In this document: piece after piece, positions 38,522 through 49,983 of the stretch
How positions within the stretch are numbered: the stretch's first letter is position 1
Layout of the letters: every line of letters starts with the position of its first letter
Assembly: GCA_902604905.1 (NCBI GenBank)
Contig: CACLAN010000002.1
Coordinates: forward strand, 65,560-129,559
Length of the DNA stretch: 64,000 bases
Direction of reading: 5' to 3'
Source of the DNA: an uncultured Alphaproteobacteria bacterium
GTDB taxonomy: Bacteria > Pseudomonadota > Alphaproteobacteria > HIMB59 > GCA-002718135
The notes under the pieces: model-generated
The model's database searches: none
What the model was told of the DNA's origin: nothing
Seen by the model: only the letters and a program-made list of their open reading frames with translations
Position numbers and translations under genes: made by a program

Positions 38522-39954
38522 GCTTTCAATACTCCAGGTAAATTACAAATGACTCCATACTTTTGACCTAAATCATAATCCAAAGTGCCAAACCTAAAAT
38601 TTTCAATAAGTGATGCCATATTTTCATGATCTTCAAAATTATTTTTAAGACAAGCTAAAATAAAATCATGGGATCTGTTTCCAGATTTAACATGTATTGG
38701 AAGCTCAACGGAAGAGAACCAAAAGCGACGTAATAATAATTCTGGTGATACCCAATCTGCCTCAAAATCACTCCAACCATTTGGTTGTTTTGCACGATAA
38801 GGTGAATGACCAATTTCTCTAAGTATCCATGATAGTTGTCTTTGTCTTCTATTTGGCTTTGAACTGAAAGAATAATTCATTTTTTCAGAAGAAAGAGGAA
38901 TATTTAAATCAAACATTCTAGATAATTGCATCAACCATATTTCTGGTGGATGAAATTTATGTGTATTCTCATTATGTTTGTAAGCTTGCGTAATAACTGC
39001 TTTGTGAATTTCAATTAGACTTCCATTGGATTTGTTCCATGCTTCTATTACTGGGTTAATCATATCTTCAGTTGGTTCATCTGTAATAAAATGCCTACAT
39101 AATTTTGTTGAAACAAATTTGATACAGATTGGGTGTGTTGCCAAATCATGAATTACTTTTGCAAGTTCTCTTTTTGCATCATTTTTATATTTAACTCCTA
39201 AAACTATTTTGTCTCCTTTTTGATGCATTTCTTGATCAAACCATATGTCTCCTGTCTCTAAATTTTTTCTATCCCATTTGTGTGCCCAACCTGTCATAAT
39301 ATAGGCTAACTGAATAACATCATCCTGAGTGTATCCAGCATTTGGTGAAACAGTATGTAATTCTAGTAGTTCTCTTGCATGATTTTCGTTTATAGTTTCT
39401 CGCCACTCCATTCCTTTTTTAGAATTGGGACCAAAAGATTCTGAGTTATCGAGATGGTGAATCATGCACCATGAAGTAGTAACCGACTGCACCATCTCTT
39501 CAAAAGTTTTAACCATAGTAGGTCTAATAATTTCGCGTTGATAAGGCCCAGTGCTAAACTCTGCCAAAAAATCTTTTTCACTTATTGCAAAGTGATTTCC
39601 CCAAAAAAGCCAAAAACGCTCAAAAACAGGCTGTTTGGAATACTTAGTTTGATAATGACGAATAGCATGTTCATTTAATTCAAAATACCTTTCACCAGTT
39701 TTTATTCTTAATTCATCTTTTGCTTTTCTATAGGCATGTTTGTCATTTTTAAATTTTTTTCTTAAGACTTCTCTGTCTCCGTATACCCACTCTCCATATT
39801 TTTTTCTTAATTCTTTTTCTGTTGGAATTATTCCAGGCCATAAGAGATTAGGTATAGTATTTAGTTGATTTAATGCCCAATTAAGAGGATCTTTATCTGG
39901 TTTATCATTTGGTGATAAACCAAACGCTACTCGTCTATAAAATTTTAATGACAT
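38518..39954 (-). CDS. DUF1800 protein
   Basis: RVAFGLSP, FWLFWGNHFAIS, ENHARELLELHTVSPNAGYTQDDV; overlaps DUF1501 gene. Confidence 0.9.
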   Translation of the reverse strand: MSLKFYRRVAFGLSPNDKPDKDPLNWALNQLNTIPNLLWPGIIPTEKELRKKYGEWVYGDREVLRKKFKNDKHAYRKAKDELRIKTGERYFELNEHAIRHYQTKYSKQPVFERFWLFWGNHFAISEKDFLAEFSTGPYQREIIRPTMVKTFEEMVQSVTTSWCMIHHLDNSESFGPNSKKGMEWRETINENHARELLELHTVSPNAGYTQDDVIQLAYIMTGWAHKWDRKNLETGDIWFDQEMHQKGDKIVLGVKYKNDAKRELAKVIHDLATHPICIKFVSTKLCRHFITDEPTEDMINPVIEAWNKSNGSLIEIHKAVITQAYKHNENTHKFHPPEIWLMQLSRMFDLNIPLSSEKMNYSFSSKPNRRQRQLSWILREIGHSPYRAKQPNGWSDFEADWVSPELLLRRFWFSSVELPIHVKSGNRSHDFILACLKNNFEDHENMASLIENFRFGTLDYDLGQKYGVICNLPGVLKA

Positions 39955-40006
39955 ATTTAAAAAAAAATAGTTTACATATATTTATAATATTTAAAAATAG
40001 AATTTA

Positions 40007-40657
40007 ATGAAAAAAATACCCCTAAAGATTTGTGGCATAACAAATGTAAAATCAGTTGAAGTTGCATATAAAAATAAAATAAAATCATTAGGTTTTGCAA
40101 GCAAAAGTTTAAATGGACCAAACACAGCTAGTGATAAAAAAATTCAATCATTAATTAAAGAGTGTAAAAATTATAAAATAGAATCAGTTCTTTTGACCCG
40201 ATATGTATCATTAGATAAAATAATTGAACAAATAGATTTCACAAAACCAAAGACAATTTCATGTTCGTATCATTTTTCAAAAAAGGATTTATTAAGAATA
40301 AAAAATATATTTAAAAGATTAAAAATTGGGGTTGCTATTAATCCTGAAAATTTTAATAAAAATTATATTGAGTCAATTAAAAAAATTGTTGATGTGGTTT
40401 ATTTTGATATGAATGTATATAGAAAAAAAAGCATTAAAAAATACTCATTGAAGAAAAGTATTAAACAAATAGAATTTATTAAAAATAAAAATATTCCTGT
40501 TTATATTGGTGGCGGTATAGATAAGAAAAATGTTTCGAATATTCTTAAACAAACTTCACCTTTTGGTTTAGATATTTCAAGAGGTTTAAAAAATAACCGT
40601 AATTTAATATCTCAAGAAAAGCTTAAAGATTTGTTAAATCAAATTTCTATAGGATAA
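40007..40657 (+). CDS. trpF: Phosphoribosylanthranilate isomerase-like protein
   Basis: LKICGIT with catalytic Cys, VYFDMN Asp region, GGGIDKKNV, GLDISRG. Confidence 0.75.
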   Translation: MKKIPLKICGITNVKSVEVAYKNKIKSLGFASKSLNGPNTASDKKIQSLIKECKNYKIESVLLTRYVSLDKIIEQIDFTKPKTISCSYHFSKKDLLRIKNIFKRLKIGVAINPENFNKNYIESIKKIVDVVYFDMNVYRKKSIKKYSLKKSIKQIEFIKNKNIPVYIGGGIDKKNVSNILKQTSPFGLDISRGLKNNRNLISQEKLKDLLNQISIG

Positions 40658-41134
40658 TTTTTTAATAATATATTTATTTGTTAATTCTTTAGATAATTGA
40701 TTGATAGATTTTTTTTCAACTGGATGGAGAAGAAAGGGTTTAATATCTAATATAGGATATAGAACAAAATCTCTTTCTTTGGCTCTTGGATGCGGAATAA
40801 TTAGATTGTTGTAATGATACTTACTAATTCCAAAAAAAATTATATCAATATCGATACTTCTTGGTCCGTTAACTATTCTTTTATTTTTTTTTAATTTTCT
40901 TTCAATTTTTTGAATAGAATTGATTAATTGAAGAGGCTGTTGATTCGTTTTTAAGATAATTGCACTGTTGTAAAAGTTTGACTGATATTTATATCCATAT
41001 GGCGCTGAAATATAAATATTAGCAAACTTACTTATGTGCCCAATTTTACTTAACTCTCTTACTGCACTACGTAAATTAAGTATTGAATTACCTACATTTG
41101 ACCCAAGGGCAATGATAGTTTCAGTTTGAAACAC
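40634..41134 (-). CDS. folK: 2-amino-4-hydroxy-6-hydroxymethyldihydropteridine pyrophosphokinase
   Basis: ALGSNVGNSILNL, GPRSIDIDIIFFG, IPHPRAKERDFVLYPI. Confidence 0.9.
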   Translation of the reverse strand: MFQTETIIALGSNVGNSILNLRSAVRELSKIGHISKFANIYISAPYGYKYQSNFYNSAIILKTNQQPLQLINSIQKIERKLKKNKRIVNGPRSIDIDIIFFGISKYHYNNLIIPHPRAKERDFVLYPILDIKPFLLHPVEKKSINQLSKELTNKYIIKKLSYRNLI

Positions 41135-41465
41135 TTACTGATTCTGCTCCATATTTTTTGGCAACAGCTGTTTTATTTATCTTTATTTTTATATTTTTGA
41201 TTTTAAATTTTTTTTCAAGCGCCTTCGATGTTTTAGAAATTAAATGTTCAAGGGTGTGTGACTTTGATTCTTTTATATAAGTCTTAAGAAATTTTGTAAT
41301 GGCAGAATAATCTTTAACATTATTAATATTATTTAAATTTAAAGAGTCTTTTACTTTATAGTCGAAGGATAGAGTAACTTTGAGAAGTTGCTTTTTCTTT
41401 CTTTCAAGTTCTGTGATACCTAAATTTGCACTAATGGATAAATTTTTTATTTCTACTTTAAACAT
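41121..41465 (-). CDS. folB: Dihydroneopterin aldolase
   Basis: ANLGITELERKKKQ, DYSAITKFLKTYI, HTLEHLISK, small FolB-like domain. Confidence 0.83.
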   Translation of the reverse strand: MFKVEIKNLSISANLGITELERKKKQLLKVTLSFDYKVKDSLNLNNINNVKDYSAITKFLKTYIKESKSHTLEHLISKTSKALEKKFKIKNIKIKINKTAVAKKYGAESVSVSN

Positions 41466-42271
41466 AACTTTTTAAAAATTTTTAATGACTGTGAAGTTTC
41501 TTTAACATCATGCACCCTAAATATATCAACACCCTTTTGATAACAATATAAAGCCGAAGCAATAGATCCTCCTAATCTTTCGTCAGCATTGCTTTGATCA
41601 ATTAGATTTATCCAGCTTTTTCTTGAAGAGCCCAGCAGCAATCCGTAACCTTTAAACTTAAACTGCTCAATTTTTTGCATGATCTCGATATTTTGATTTA
41701 AATTTTTGCCGAAACCTATTCCAGGATCAAACCATACTTTAGTTGAAGGTATTCTTAATTTTTCTAATTGTTTAATTTTTTTTAAAAAAATTTTCTTAAT
41801 ATCCTGTACTACATTTTTATAAGAATTAATTTTAGATTGCATTGTCTTAGGTGGAGCAGGTGTGTGCATTAAGATTAAACCTGTTTTGAATTTTTTAGAT
41901 AAATAAAATAAATCCTCAGAACCACCGAACACATCATTAATTATATGAGCACCCATGCTTAATGCATATTCTTGTGTCTCAATTTTATTAGTATCAACAG
42001 AGATAACAAATTTGTTTTTTGGTAATTTTTTCAATATAGGATCTAGTCTTTTAACTTCTTCATTGTAGGTAAGAGGTTCAGAGCCAGGCCTCGTACTTTC
42101 AGCTCCAATATCAATAATATCTGCTCCATTTTCTATCATTTTCTTAATATTATTTAGAGCATCCTTTGTCTTAAAACTCTTTCCACCATCACTAAAAGAG
42201 TCGGGCGTAACATTACATATGCCCATAACTGTTGGTTTATTAAATTTAAAATTATGTTTACCCAATTTCAT
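41453..42271 (-). CDS. folP: Dihydropteroate synthase
   Basis: GICNVTPDSFSDGGK, DIGAESTRPGSEP, DVFGG, GSSRKSWI, RVHDVKET. Confidence 0.93.
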   Translation of the reverse strand: MKLGKHNFKFNKPTVMGICNVTPDSFSDGGKSFKTKDALNNIKKMIENGADIIDIGAESTRPGSEPLTYNEEVKRLDPILKKLPKNKFVISVDTNKIETQEYALSMGAHIINDVFGGSEDLFYLSKKFKTGLILMHTPAPPKTMQSKINSYKNVVQDIKKIFLKKIKQLEKLRIPSTKVWFDPGIGFGKNLNQNIEIMQKIEQFKFKGYGLLLGSSRKSWINLIDQSNADERLGGSIASALYCYQKGVDIFRVHDVKETSQSLKIFKKLCLK

Positions 42272-42272
42272 T

Positions 42273-43022
42273 TTATAAAATTTTTGAATATTCTTTTAAT
42301 ATAGACTTGTACATCTTAAGAGAGGATCTATACCAATTTAATTGATCAATAGAAGAAATACTTACAACTCCCTTGCCAGATCCAACCAGAAGTATTTCAC
42401 TGTATTCATAAAAGTTAGATATCAGAATATCTATTTTTTTAATCTTGTATGGAATTGTTTTAGTTAAATATGATAAAGTTATTCCAAAGTAATATGAATT
42501 CTTCGGAATAAATAATTGATTATTTTTTACAAAAATTAAGTTTGTGGTCGACCCCTCTAAAATCTTACTTTTATTATAAAAAAGAATTTCTTCTTTTTGT
42601 AAATTAATTTTTTTTTGTAAAGAAAGTATTTTTTTATATTGTAAGTTTTTAAAAGAAGGTAAGGTTCTTTGATATCTATAGATATGGGCAGTAAAATTTT
42701 TTTCTTCTTTATTTCTTTTTCGCAAAGATAAAGAAATTAATTTTTTTGTAACTGCCACTCTTAATAAGTGATCATAGTTTTTAATTTTAGAATTAGTATT
42801 TATAAAATTAATTAGAAATTGTTTTGAAATTTTAAAACTAATACCAAAGAAATTTGAATCTTTGTTAAGTTTTTTTAAATGTTGATCTATTAAAACTAAG
42901 TTTGGTTTTTTTCCTGAAATCCTTATGGTTGTAAAAACACCATTATGTCCCCATAGAGAATTAAACTTTACATTTTTTAAATCTTTAACGTGATATGATT
43001 TTTTTAATAAGATATTTTCCAT
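42273..43022 (-). CDS. pabC: Aminodeoxychorismate lyase-like PLP class IV protein
   Basis: SKILEGSTTNLIFVKN; position next to pabA/pabB and folP. Confidence 0.75.
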   Translation of the reverse strand: MENILLKKSYHVKDLKNVKFNSLWGHNGVFTTIRISGKKPNLVLIDQHLKKLNKDSNFFGISFKISKQFLINFINTNSKIKNYDHLLRVAVTKKLISLSLRKRNKEEKNFTAHIYRYQRTLPSFKNLQYKKILSLQKKINLQKEEILFYNKSKILEGSTTNLIFVKNNQLFIPKNSYYFGITLSYLTKTIPYKIKKIDILISNFYEYSEILLVGSGKGVVSISSIDQLNWYRSSLKMYKSILKEYSKIL

Positions 43023-43542
43023 TTGGAGTTAAAAAAGAGTCTGGGTGAAACTGAAATCCATATACTTGATTAATATCATCTTCAATTGCCATTGCCACGT
43101 TTGTTTTTGCACAACGCATTGTGATTGTCATTGATTTTGAAACAAATGGCTCTTCTAATTTAAGTGAATGATATCTACCACCAAGGAGATCTGTATTTTT
43201 TTTAAAAATTGATTTGTCACTTATAATTTTTATACGACTTTGATAACCATGTAAGATATTTTTTTGTTGAACTATTTTACCTCCTTCAGAGTGCACTATG
43301 TGTTGGAAACCTAAGCAGATTCCGAGAATTTTTTTCCTTCCCTTATATTTTTTATAAATCTCTGAAGTTAAGGGGTAATCTTTTGGTTCACCGGGCCCAG
43401 GTGAAAGAACTATTGTTGTAGCTTTACGAAGTTTTTTATAATTAATTTCATAGTAATTAGATACAACAGTTGGCTCGATACTATCTAATAAATGTGCAAG
43501 ATTGTAAGTAAATGAGTCTTCGTGATCGATTAAATAAATCAT
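42985..43542 (-). CDS. pabA: Anthranilate/para-aminobenzoate synthase glutamine amidotransferase subunit
   Basis: IDHEDSFTYNL, LSPGPGEPKD, GICLGFQHI, GFQFHPDSF. Confidence 0.9.
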   Translation of the reverse strand: MIYLIDHEDSFTYNLAHLLDSIEPTVVSNYYEINYKKLRKATTIVLSPGPGEPKDYPLTSEIYKKYKGRKKILGICLGFQHIVHSEGGKIVQQKNILHGYQSRIKIISDKSIFKKNTDLLGGRYHSLKLEEPFVSKSMTITMRCAKTNVAMAIEDDINQVYGFQFHPDSFLTPNGKYLIKKIISR

Positions 43543-44747
43543 TAATTAAACAAATCTAATAGAGATTTAGCCTTTATATAATTTTCATTATATTCTTTTT
43601 TTGCAGTGCTTCCCAATATTACTCCACTAGCAACAGATAATTCAATAGCATTTTTAAAATTAAGTAGTGTCCTTATCATTATATTAAAACGCATATCTCC
43701 ATTCGAATGTATGATACCAAAACTGCCAGTATAAATATTTCTATCAGATTTTTCTTTTTTATTTAAAAGTTGAATGGTGCTTATTTTTGGACAACCAATT
43801 ACTGATCCACCAGGCATTAGCGATGAGATTATGTCATGGTTAGTTATTTTGTTTTTCAAAACACCTTTGATTGTTGTAACGTAATGGAAGAGATCTCTAT
43901 ATTCTTCCACAGTTTTTAATTTATCTATTTTTACAGAACCAGTTTTACAAATTTTTGAAAGATCGTTTCTTTCCATGTCCACTATCATATTGTGTTCTTT
44001 AGTTTCTTTTTCGTTTCTTCTAAAAAAAGCCAGTGCTTTATTGTGATTTATTTTTTTCGTTTTTCTTAAAGTACCTGCAATAGGTTTAGTTTTTATCAGA
44101 TCTCCTTTTTTTAATAACAGTGTTTCAGGTGAGCAACTAATGATACTATAACCTTTATCTCTAATTAGAAAACTTTCAGGAGACTCATTTATTTGCATTA
44201 ATTTCCAGAAAAGATCTATCGCGTTTATATTGCCTTTTTTTGAGTAAGTCTGAGCAATTTTTATTTGATAAGTTTTCCCTTGCTTAATATTTTTTGAGAA
44301 ATCGTCAAACAGTTTAGAGTACTGTTGTAGAGTTAAATTTAAATTAAAATTCTTATTTAATTTCGAGTATTTTTTTGTATTAGTTTTAATATTTCTAAAA
44401 TTGGTTTTGGTACTTTTAATTATAATTTTTTTACCAATACTAATTTTTGTTTTAGGTTTATAAAAAAGTCCACTATAAAAATTTGTAGTTTTTTGTTTTG
44501 GAAGTTTTATTCCAATATTATCACAAAGTAGTTGGTATCCAAAAAAACCTATGTAACAATTTAAACCCTCAATACTTGAGCTCTTTTCTTTGGATTGTAT
44601 ATTTAAAAATTTTTTTATATTTTTTTTATCTACGATTATTTTTTTAGAAAAATCAGTATATACGTCAAAGCCATTATCATTTTTATAAATAATGATAGAC
44701 TTATCAGATTGATATAATTTATCTAAATATTCGTTATTGTTCAGCAC
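43542..44747 (-). CDS. pabB: Para-aminobenzoate synthase component I / chorismate-binding
   Basis: KTKPIAGTLRK, ERNDLSKIC, LMPGGSVIGCPK, YTGSFG, SVASGVILGS. Confidence 0.88.
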   Translation of the reverse strand: MLNNNEYLDKLYQSDKSIIIYKNDNGFDVYTDFSKKIIVDKKNIKKFLNIQSKEKSSSIEGLNCYIGFFGYQLLCDNIGIKLPKQKTTNFYSGLFYKPKTKISIGKKIIIKSTKTNFRNIKTNTKKYSKLNKNFNLNLTLQQYSKLFDDFSKNIKQGKTYQIKIAQTYSKKGNINAIDLFWKLMQINESPESFLIRDKGYSIISCSPETLLLKKGDLIKTKPIAGTLRKTKKINHNKALAFFRRNEKETKEHNMIVDMERNDLSKICKTGSVKIDKLKTVEEYRDLFHYVTTIKGVLKNKITNHDIISSLMPGGSVIGCPKISTIQLLNKKEKSDRNIYTGSFGIIHSNGDMRFNIMIRTLLNFKNAIELSVASGVILGSTAKKEYNENYIKAKSLLDLFN

Positions 44748-44775
44748 TGGATTCTATTATAATTAGGATACTTAT

Positions 44776-45198
44776 ATGAAAACTATTTTAACTAAAATAT
44801 TCTTTTTTTGCTTATCCGTCACATGGTCATCTTATCTTTATGGCCATGGAACAATAATTTTTCCCAATGTTGAACATGGCGAGGGATATATAGATGTTAA
44901 AATATATGACTCCAAAGAGAGTTTTTTAGATGAGGAATTAGCTATTGAGATTGTGAGAAAAAGAGTTCAAAAAGGGAGGGTTGTGGTCCCTTTAAGTAAA
45001 ATTCATGAAGGAAAAATTGCAATAGTTGCCTATCATGATGAAGATTCTAATGGAGAATTAAAGACAGGTTTGTTCTGGCGGCCAAAAGAAGGTTTTGCTT
45101 TTAGCAATAATTATCAGCCTAAAGGCCCTCCATCTTTTGAAAAAGCGGCAATTATTTTAGTTCACGGCGAACCCGTGGTAATAGAACTTAATTATTAA
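44776..45198 (+). CDS. DUF2141-like secreted protein
   Basis: Signal peptide, KIAIVAYHDEDSNGELKTGLFWRPKEGFAFSNN. Confidence 0.75.
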   Translation: MKTILTKIFFFCLSVTWSSYLYGHGTIIFPNVEHGEGYIDVKIYDSKESFLDEELAIEIVRKRVQKGRVVVPLSKIHEGKIAIVAYHDEDSNGELKTGLFWRPKEGFAFSNNYQPKGPPSFEKAAIILVHGEPVVIELNY

Positions 45199-45204
45199 AA
45201 AATA

Positions 45205-46590
45205 TTGATGTCATTACAATTACAGAACACACTAAGTGGTAAAAAAGAATTTTTTAAACCAGTTAATCCTGATCATGTAAGAATTTATGCATGTGGCCCA
45301 ACTGTTTATAATTTTGCACATATTGGAAATGCAAGAATGGCAGTGGTAAACGATCTATTAGTCCGTGTTTTAAAAACCCAATATAAGAAAGTAACATATG
45401 TATCTAACATTACTGATATTGATGATAAAATTATAGATGCATCTAAAGAAACTGGTGAGGACATCAGTGTTATTACATCAAAATATACTGAGATATACAA
45501 TAATGATATGAGTGCCCTTGGTGTAAACCTTCCTGATATTCAACCAAGAGCAACAGATCATATAAAAGAAATGATTGAGTTAATTAAAAAATTAATTGAG
45601 GAAGAGAAAGCTTATGAAAAAGAAGGGCATGTTTTATTTCATGTGCCAGCTTTTGAGAATTATGGAATTCTTTCAAAAAGAAATAGAGATGAACAAATAG
45701 CTGGAAGTCGTGTTGAGGTTGCTCCTTTTAAAAAAGATCCAGCTGATTTTATTTTGTGGAAACCTTCCCCTTCTCCACTGCCAGGTTGGGATTCACCTTG
45801 GGGATTTGGAAGGCCAGGATGGCATTTAGAATGCTCCGTTATGTCAGAAAAATCATTAGGTCTTCCTTTTGATATCCATAGCGGTGGTATTGACTTGGTG
45901 TTTCCACATCATGAAAATGAAATAGCACAAACTTGTTCTATATCAAAAAATAAAGATCCTAAAGATTTTGCAGCCTATTGGTTTCATAATGGATTTGTAA
46001 ATGTTGAAGGTGAAAAAATGTCAAAATCGATTGGTAATATAAGATTAGTTCACGAACTCAATAAAAAATATAAAGGAGAAGTTTTACGACTAACATTATT
46101 ATCAGCTCACTACAAACAGCCATTAAACTGGACTGAAGACATCATTGAACAAAATAATAAAATGATTGATAGACTTTATAGAGTACTATTAGAGCTATCA
46201 GAAGTTGAAGTAGATTCTAAGTTACCTTGTGAGTCAATAATGGAATCAATTTTAGATGATTTAAACACGCCGAAAGTAATTGCAAAACTTAATGAGGAAG
46301 CAAATGATGTCTCATCTTCATCTGATGAAAGAAAAAAAGAAATCAAAAATAATCTCCTTTCAGCTGGAAAAATATTAGGTATTCTTGAGAAAGATCCAAG
46401 AAATTGGTTAGGTTATAATCAAAAAAATGATGAAAATGCTGAAGAAATTGAAAGGTTGATAAATGAACGCAATGAAGCTAGACGCAGTAAAAATTTTAAT
46501 TTGGCAGATAGTATAAGAGATATATTAAAAGATAAAGGTATAGAAATAGAAGATACTGATAAAGGAACGATTTGGCGGAAATCTAAATGA
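45205..46590 (+). CDS. cysS: Cysteinyl-tRNA synthetase
   Basis: [54 protein letters not shown]. Confidence 0.96.
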   Translation: MMSLQLQNTLSGKKEFFKPVNPDHVRIYACGPTVYNFAHIGNARMAVVNDLLVRVLKTQYKKVTYVSNITDIDDKIIDASKETGEDISVITSKYTEIYNNDMSALGVNLPDIQPRATDHIKEMIELIKKLIEEEKAYEKEGHVLFHVPAFENYGILSKRNRDEQIAGSRVEVAPFKKDPADFILWKPSPSPLPGWDSPWGFGRPGWHLECSVMSEKSLGLPFDIHSGGIDLVFPHHENEIAQTCSISKNKDPKDFAAYWFHNGFVNVEGEKMSKSIGNIRLVHELNKKYKGEVLRLTLLSAHYKQPLNWTEDIIEQNNKMIDRLYRVLLELSEVEVDSKLPCESIMESILDDLNTPKVIAKLNEEANDVSSSSDERKKEIKNNLLSAGKILGILEKDPRNWLGYNQKNDENAEEIERLINERNEARRSKNFNLADSIRDILKDKGIEIEDTDKGTIWRKSK

Positions 46591-48512
46591 GTGAAAAGAT
46601 AATAATTACATTCCCAGATGGAAATAAAAAAGAAGTTGATAAAGGTATAAATGGTCTAGATTTAGCTTCACAAATTTCTAAATCTCTTGCCAAAGAGTCA
46701 GTCGCTATAAAAATTAATAATGAAATAAAAGATATTAGTTTGCCTATTAATAGTGATGCGTCAGTAGCAATTTTAAAAAGAGATAGTAATGAAGCCCTTG
46801 AATTAATTCGACATGACTGTGCTCATGTAATGGCAGAAGCTGTACAAGAATTATTCCCAGGAACACAAGTTACGATTGGTCCAGCTATTGAAAATGGTTT
46901 TTATTATGATTTTGCAAGAGATGAGCCTTTTACTGTTGCTGATCTTCCAAAAATTGAAAAGAGAATGCATGATATCATACAAAGAAATAAAAATTTTATA
47001 AGAGAAGTATGGTCTAAAGAAGAATCAATAAAACATTTTAAAGGTAAGGGTGAGGACTACAAAGTTGAATTAATAAATGATTTACCTAATAATGAGGAAA
47101 TCAGTATTTACAAACAGGGTGACTGGTTAGACTTGTGCCGGGGCCCTCACATGGTTTCAACTAAACAAATTGGTAAAGCATTTAAATTAATGAAGGTTGC
47201 TGGTGCTTACTGGCGAGGTGATTCATCCAATGCAATGTTAACAAGAATTTATGGAACGGCATGGGCAACAGAAAAAGATCTTGAACAGCACCTTTTACAA
47301 ATTGAAGAAGCAGAGAAAAGAGATCACCGAAAACTAGGACGAGAAATGGATTTATTTCATTTTCAGGAAGAGGCTCCTGGAGCGGTGTTTTGGCATCCTA
47401 AAGGTTGGACATTATTCCAATCCTTAATAAATTATATGCGAAAGAGACAAGACAATGCAGGTTACGTAGAAACGAATACACCAGACATGATGGATAAGTC
47501 TTTATGGGAGACCTCTGGCCACTGGGATAAATTTAGTGACATGATGTTTAGAACTGAAGCAAAAGACGATAAAATTTATGCAATCAAACCCATGAATTGT
47601 CCTGGCGCTGTAGAAATTTTTAAACAAGGATTAAAAAGTTATAGAGATCTACCATTTCTATTATCTGAGTTTGGAAAAGTACATCGTTATGAACCATCAG
47701 GTGCCCTTCATGGATTAATGCGAGTAAGAGCATTTACACAAGATGATGCACATATATTTTGTACAGAGGATCAAATTACACAAGAGAGTAAGACGGTATG
47801 TGATCTGATACTTAGTATCTATAAAGATTTCGGTTTTGATAATGTTAGAATTAAATTTTCTGATCGTCCTGAAAAACGCGTTGGAGATGATGCTGTTTGG
47901 GATAAAGCTGAGGCTGCGCTAATGCAAGCTATGGAAGCAACAGGCCTTGAGTACTCGCTAAATCCAGGAGAGGGAGCATTTTATGGTCCAAAATTAGAGT
48001 TTGTTTTACGTGATGCAATTGGCAGAGACTGGCAATGCGGCACACTGCAAGTAGATTTAAATTTACCTGGAAGATTGGGAGCTACTTATGTGGGAGAAGA
48101 TGGTAATAAAAAAATACCAGTCATGTTACATAGAGCACTATTCGGTTCCTTAGAGAGATTCACCGGCATTCTAATTGAACATTATGCGGGCCATCTTCCG
48201 TTTTGGCTTTCACCATTGCAAGCTGTAGTTGCTACAATTACATCAGATACTGATGAGTATGCTTATGAGGTACAAAAAGTATTAATATCTAAAGGAATTA
48301 GAGCCGAAATAGATACACGTAATGAAAAAATTGGTTATAAAATACGTGAACACAGTAATAGTAAGGTGCCAGCAATTATCGCTGTTGGAAAAAAAGAAGC
48401 TCAAGATAAAACAGTATCTGTTAGAAGAATTGGATCGTCTGAAACAAAAACCTTTAAATTAGAAGATATTGTTACTAGCTTATCTAAAGAAGCAAAATCG
48501 CCAATAGAGTAA
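46587..48512 (+). CDS. thrS: Threonyl-tRNA synthetase
   Basis: TGS domain, [54 protein letters not shown]. Confidence 0.97.
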   Translation: MSEKIIITFPDGNKKEVDKGINGLDLASQISKSLAKESVAIKINNEIKDISLPINSDASVAILKRDSNEALELIRHDCAHVMAEAVQELFPGTQVTIGPAIENGFYYDFARDEPFTVADLPKIEKRMHDIIQRNKNFIREVWSKEESIKHFKGKGEDYKVELINDLPNNEEISIYKQGDWLDLCRGPHMVSTKQIGKAFKLMKVAGAYWRGDSSNAMLTRIYGTAWATEKDLEQHLLQIEEAEKRDHRKLGREMDLFHFQEEAPGAVFWHPKGWTLFQSLINYMRKRQDNAGYVETNTPDMMDKSLWETSGHWDKFSDMMFRTEAKDDKIYAIKPMNCPGAVEIFKQGLKSYRDLPFLLSEFGKVHRYEPSGALHGLMRVRAFTQDDAHIFCTEDQITQESKTVCDLILSIYKDFGFDNVRIKFSDRPEKRVGDDAVWDKAEAALMQAMEATGLEYSLNPGEGAFYGPKLEFVLRDAIGRDWQCGTLQVDLNLPGRLGATYVGEDGNKKIPVMLHRALFGSLERFTGILIEHYAGHLPFWLSPLQAVVATITSDTDEYAYEVQKVLISKGIRAEIDTRNEKIGYKIREHSNSKVPAIIAVGKKEAQDKTVSVRRIGSSETKTFKLEDIVTSLSKEAKSPIE

Positions 48513-48515
48513 AAA

Positions 48516-49517
48516 ATGAATAACATACAAGGTAAGTTTCCAAGTACAAGACTTAGACGTAACAGAATGAAAGAATTCTCTCGCCGTTTAGTTGCTGAAA
48601 ATACACTTAGTGTTAATGATTTAATCTTGCCTCTATTTGTATGCGAAGGAAACAAGGTTGATGATCCTATTAATTCGATGCCTGGTGTAAGCAGATACTC
48701 TATTGATAAACTTTTAAGCAAAGTAGAAAAAGCTGTTAAATTTAATATTCCTGCTATTGCAATTTTTCCGCAAATTGAAAGTGGTCTTAAAAATTCTGAG
48801 GGAAGTTTAGCTGTAGATGAAAACAACTTGGTTTGCAGATCTATTAAAAGTATCAAAAAAGATTTTCCAAATATTGGTATCTTATGTGATGTTGCGTTAG
48901 ATCCTTTTACGGACCATGGGCATGATGGTTTAGTTATAAATAATAAAATAGATAATGATAAAACTTTGGAGGTTTTGGAACAACAAGCTCTAATCCAAGC
49001 GAATGCTGGTTGTGATGTAATCGCCCCTTCGGATATGATGGATGGAAGAGTTGGAAGAATAAGAACTGCATTAGATTCAAACAATTTAACAGATACCCTT
49101 ATTCTCTCTTATGCTGCAAAATATGCTTCAGGTTTTTATGGACCTTTTAGAGATGCTATAAGTTCTGGTTCTAATTTAGGGAAAGATGGTAAATTAACTT
49201 ATCAAATGGATCCATCAAACAGTGATGAAGCTATTAGAGAAGTTGGATTAGATATAAGTGAAGGTGCAGATATGGTAATGGTTAAGCCTGGTATGCCTTA
49301 TCTTGATATTATTTCTAGAATAAAATCAGAATTTAAAGTTCCAACTTTTGCCTACCAAGTATCTGGTGAATATTCGATGATAAAAGAGTCAATTAATAAG
49401 GGTTGGCTAAATGAAAAAGTTGTAATGGAATCTCTTTTGTCTTTTAAAAGAGCTGGAGCAAATGGTATACTGACTTACTTTGCATTAGAAGTTGCTGAAA
49501 AATTAAAAAATGAATAA
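48516..49517 (+). CDS. hemB: Porphobilinogen synthase
   Basis: [60 protein letters not shown]. Confidence 0.96.
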   Translation: MNNIQGKFPSTRLRRNRMKEFSRRLVAENTLSVNDLILPLFVCEGNKVDDPINSMPGVSRYSIDKLLSKVEKAVKFNIPAIAIFPQIESGLKNSEGSLAVDENNLVCRSIKSIKKDFPNIGILCDVALDPFTDHGHDGLVINNKIDNDKTLEVLEQQALIQANAGCDVIAPSDMMDGRVGRIRTALDSNNLTDTLILSYAAKYASGFYGPFRDAISSGSNLGKDGKLTYQMDPSNSDEAIREVGLDISEGADMVMVKPGMPYLDIISRIKSEFKVPTFAYQVSGEYSMIKESINKGWLNEKVVMESLLSFKRAGANGILTYFALEVAEKLKNE

Positions 49518-49983
49518 CATTCAATTTGAAAAAAGAAAGTCTATAGAACAAGTTGAGGAGTCAAACGAGCTTGCTCCAAAATTTGATTCAAATGGTCTAA
49601 TACCAGTTGTAACAACAGATTTTTCATCTGGCGAACTACTTATGCAGGGTTATATGAATGAAGAAGCTTTTAAAAAAACTATAAGTTTGGGCGAAGCAGT
49701 TTATTTTTCTAGAAGTAGAAATACCCTTTGGCATAAGGGTAAAACAAGTGGATTAACTCAGAAGATAAAAGAAATAAGAATTGATGATGATCAAGATTGT
49801 GTTTGGTTAAGGGTTGATGTCAAAGGTGGTGCTAGCTGTCATGTAGGATATAGATCATGTTTTTATAGAAGTATACCTTTGGATAATTCTAGCTCTAAAG
49901 TTGTTCTTAAATTTGAAGAAAAAGAAAAAGTTTTTGATCCTGAAGAAGTATACAAAGGTGCCGCAAATCCCACTAAACTATAA
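49510..49983 (+). CDS. hisI: Phosphoribosyl-AMP cyclohydrolase
   Basis: [56 protein letters not shown]. Confidence 0.93.
   Translation: MNNIQFEKRKSIEQVEESNELAPKFDSNGLIPVVTTDFSSGELLMQGYMNEEAFKKTISLGEAVYFSRSRNTLWHKGKTSGLTQKIKEIRIDDDQDCVWLRVDVKGGASCHVGYRSCFYRSIPLDNSSSKVVLKFEEKEKVFDPEEVYKGAANPTKL

Noticed and set aside
48401-49084. 227-aa minus-strand ORF
   Set aside because: Antisense to thrS end and hemB, both strongly supported; long antisense frame is a codon-bias artefact.
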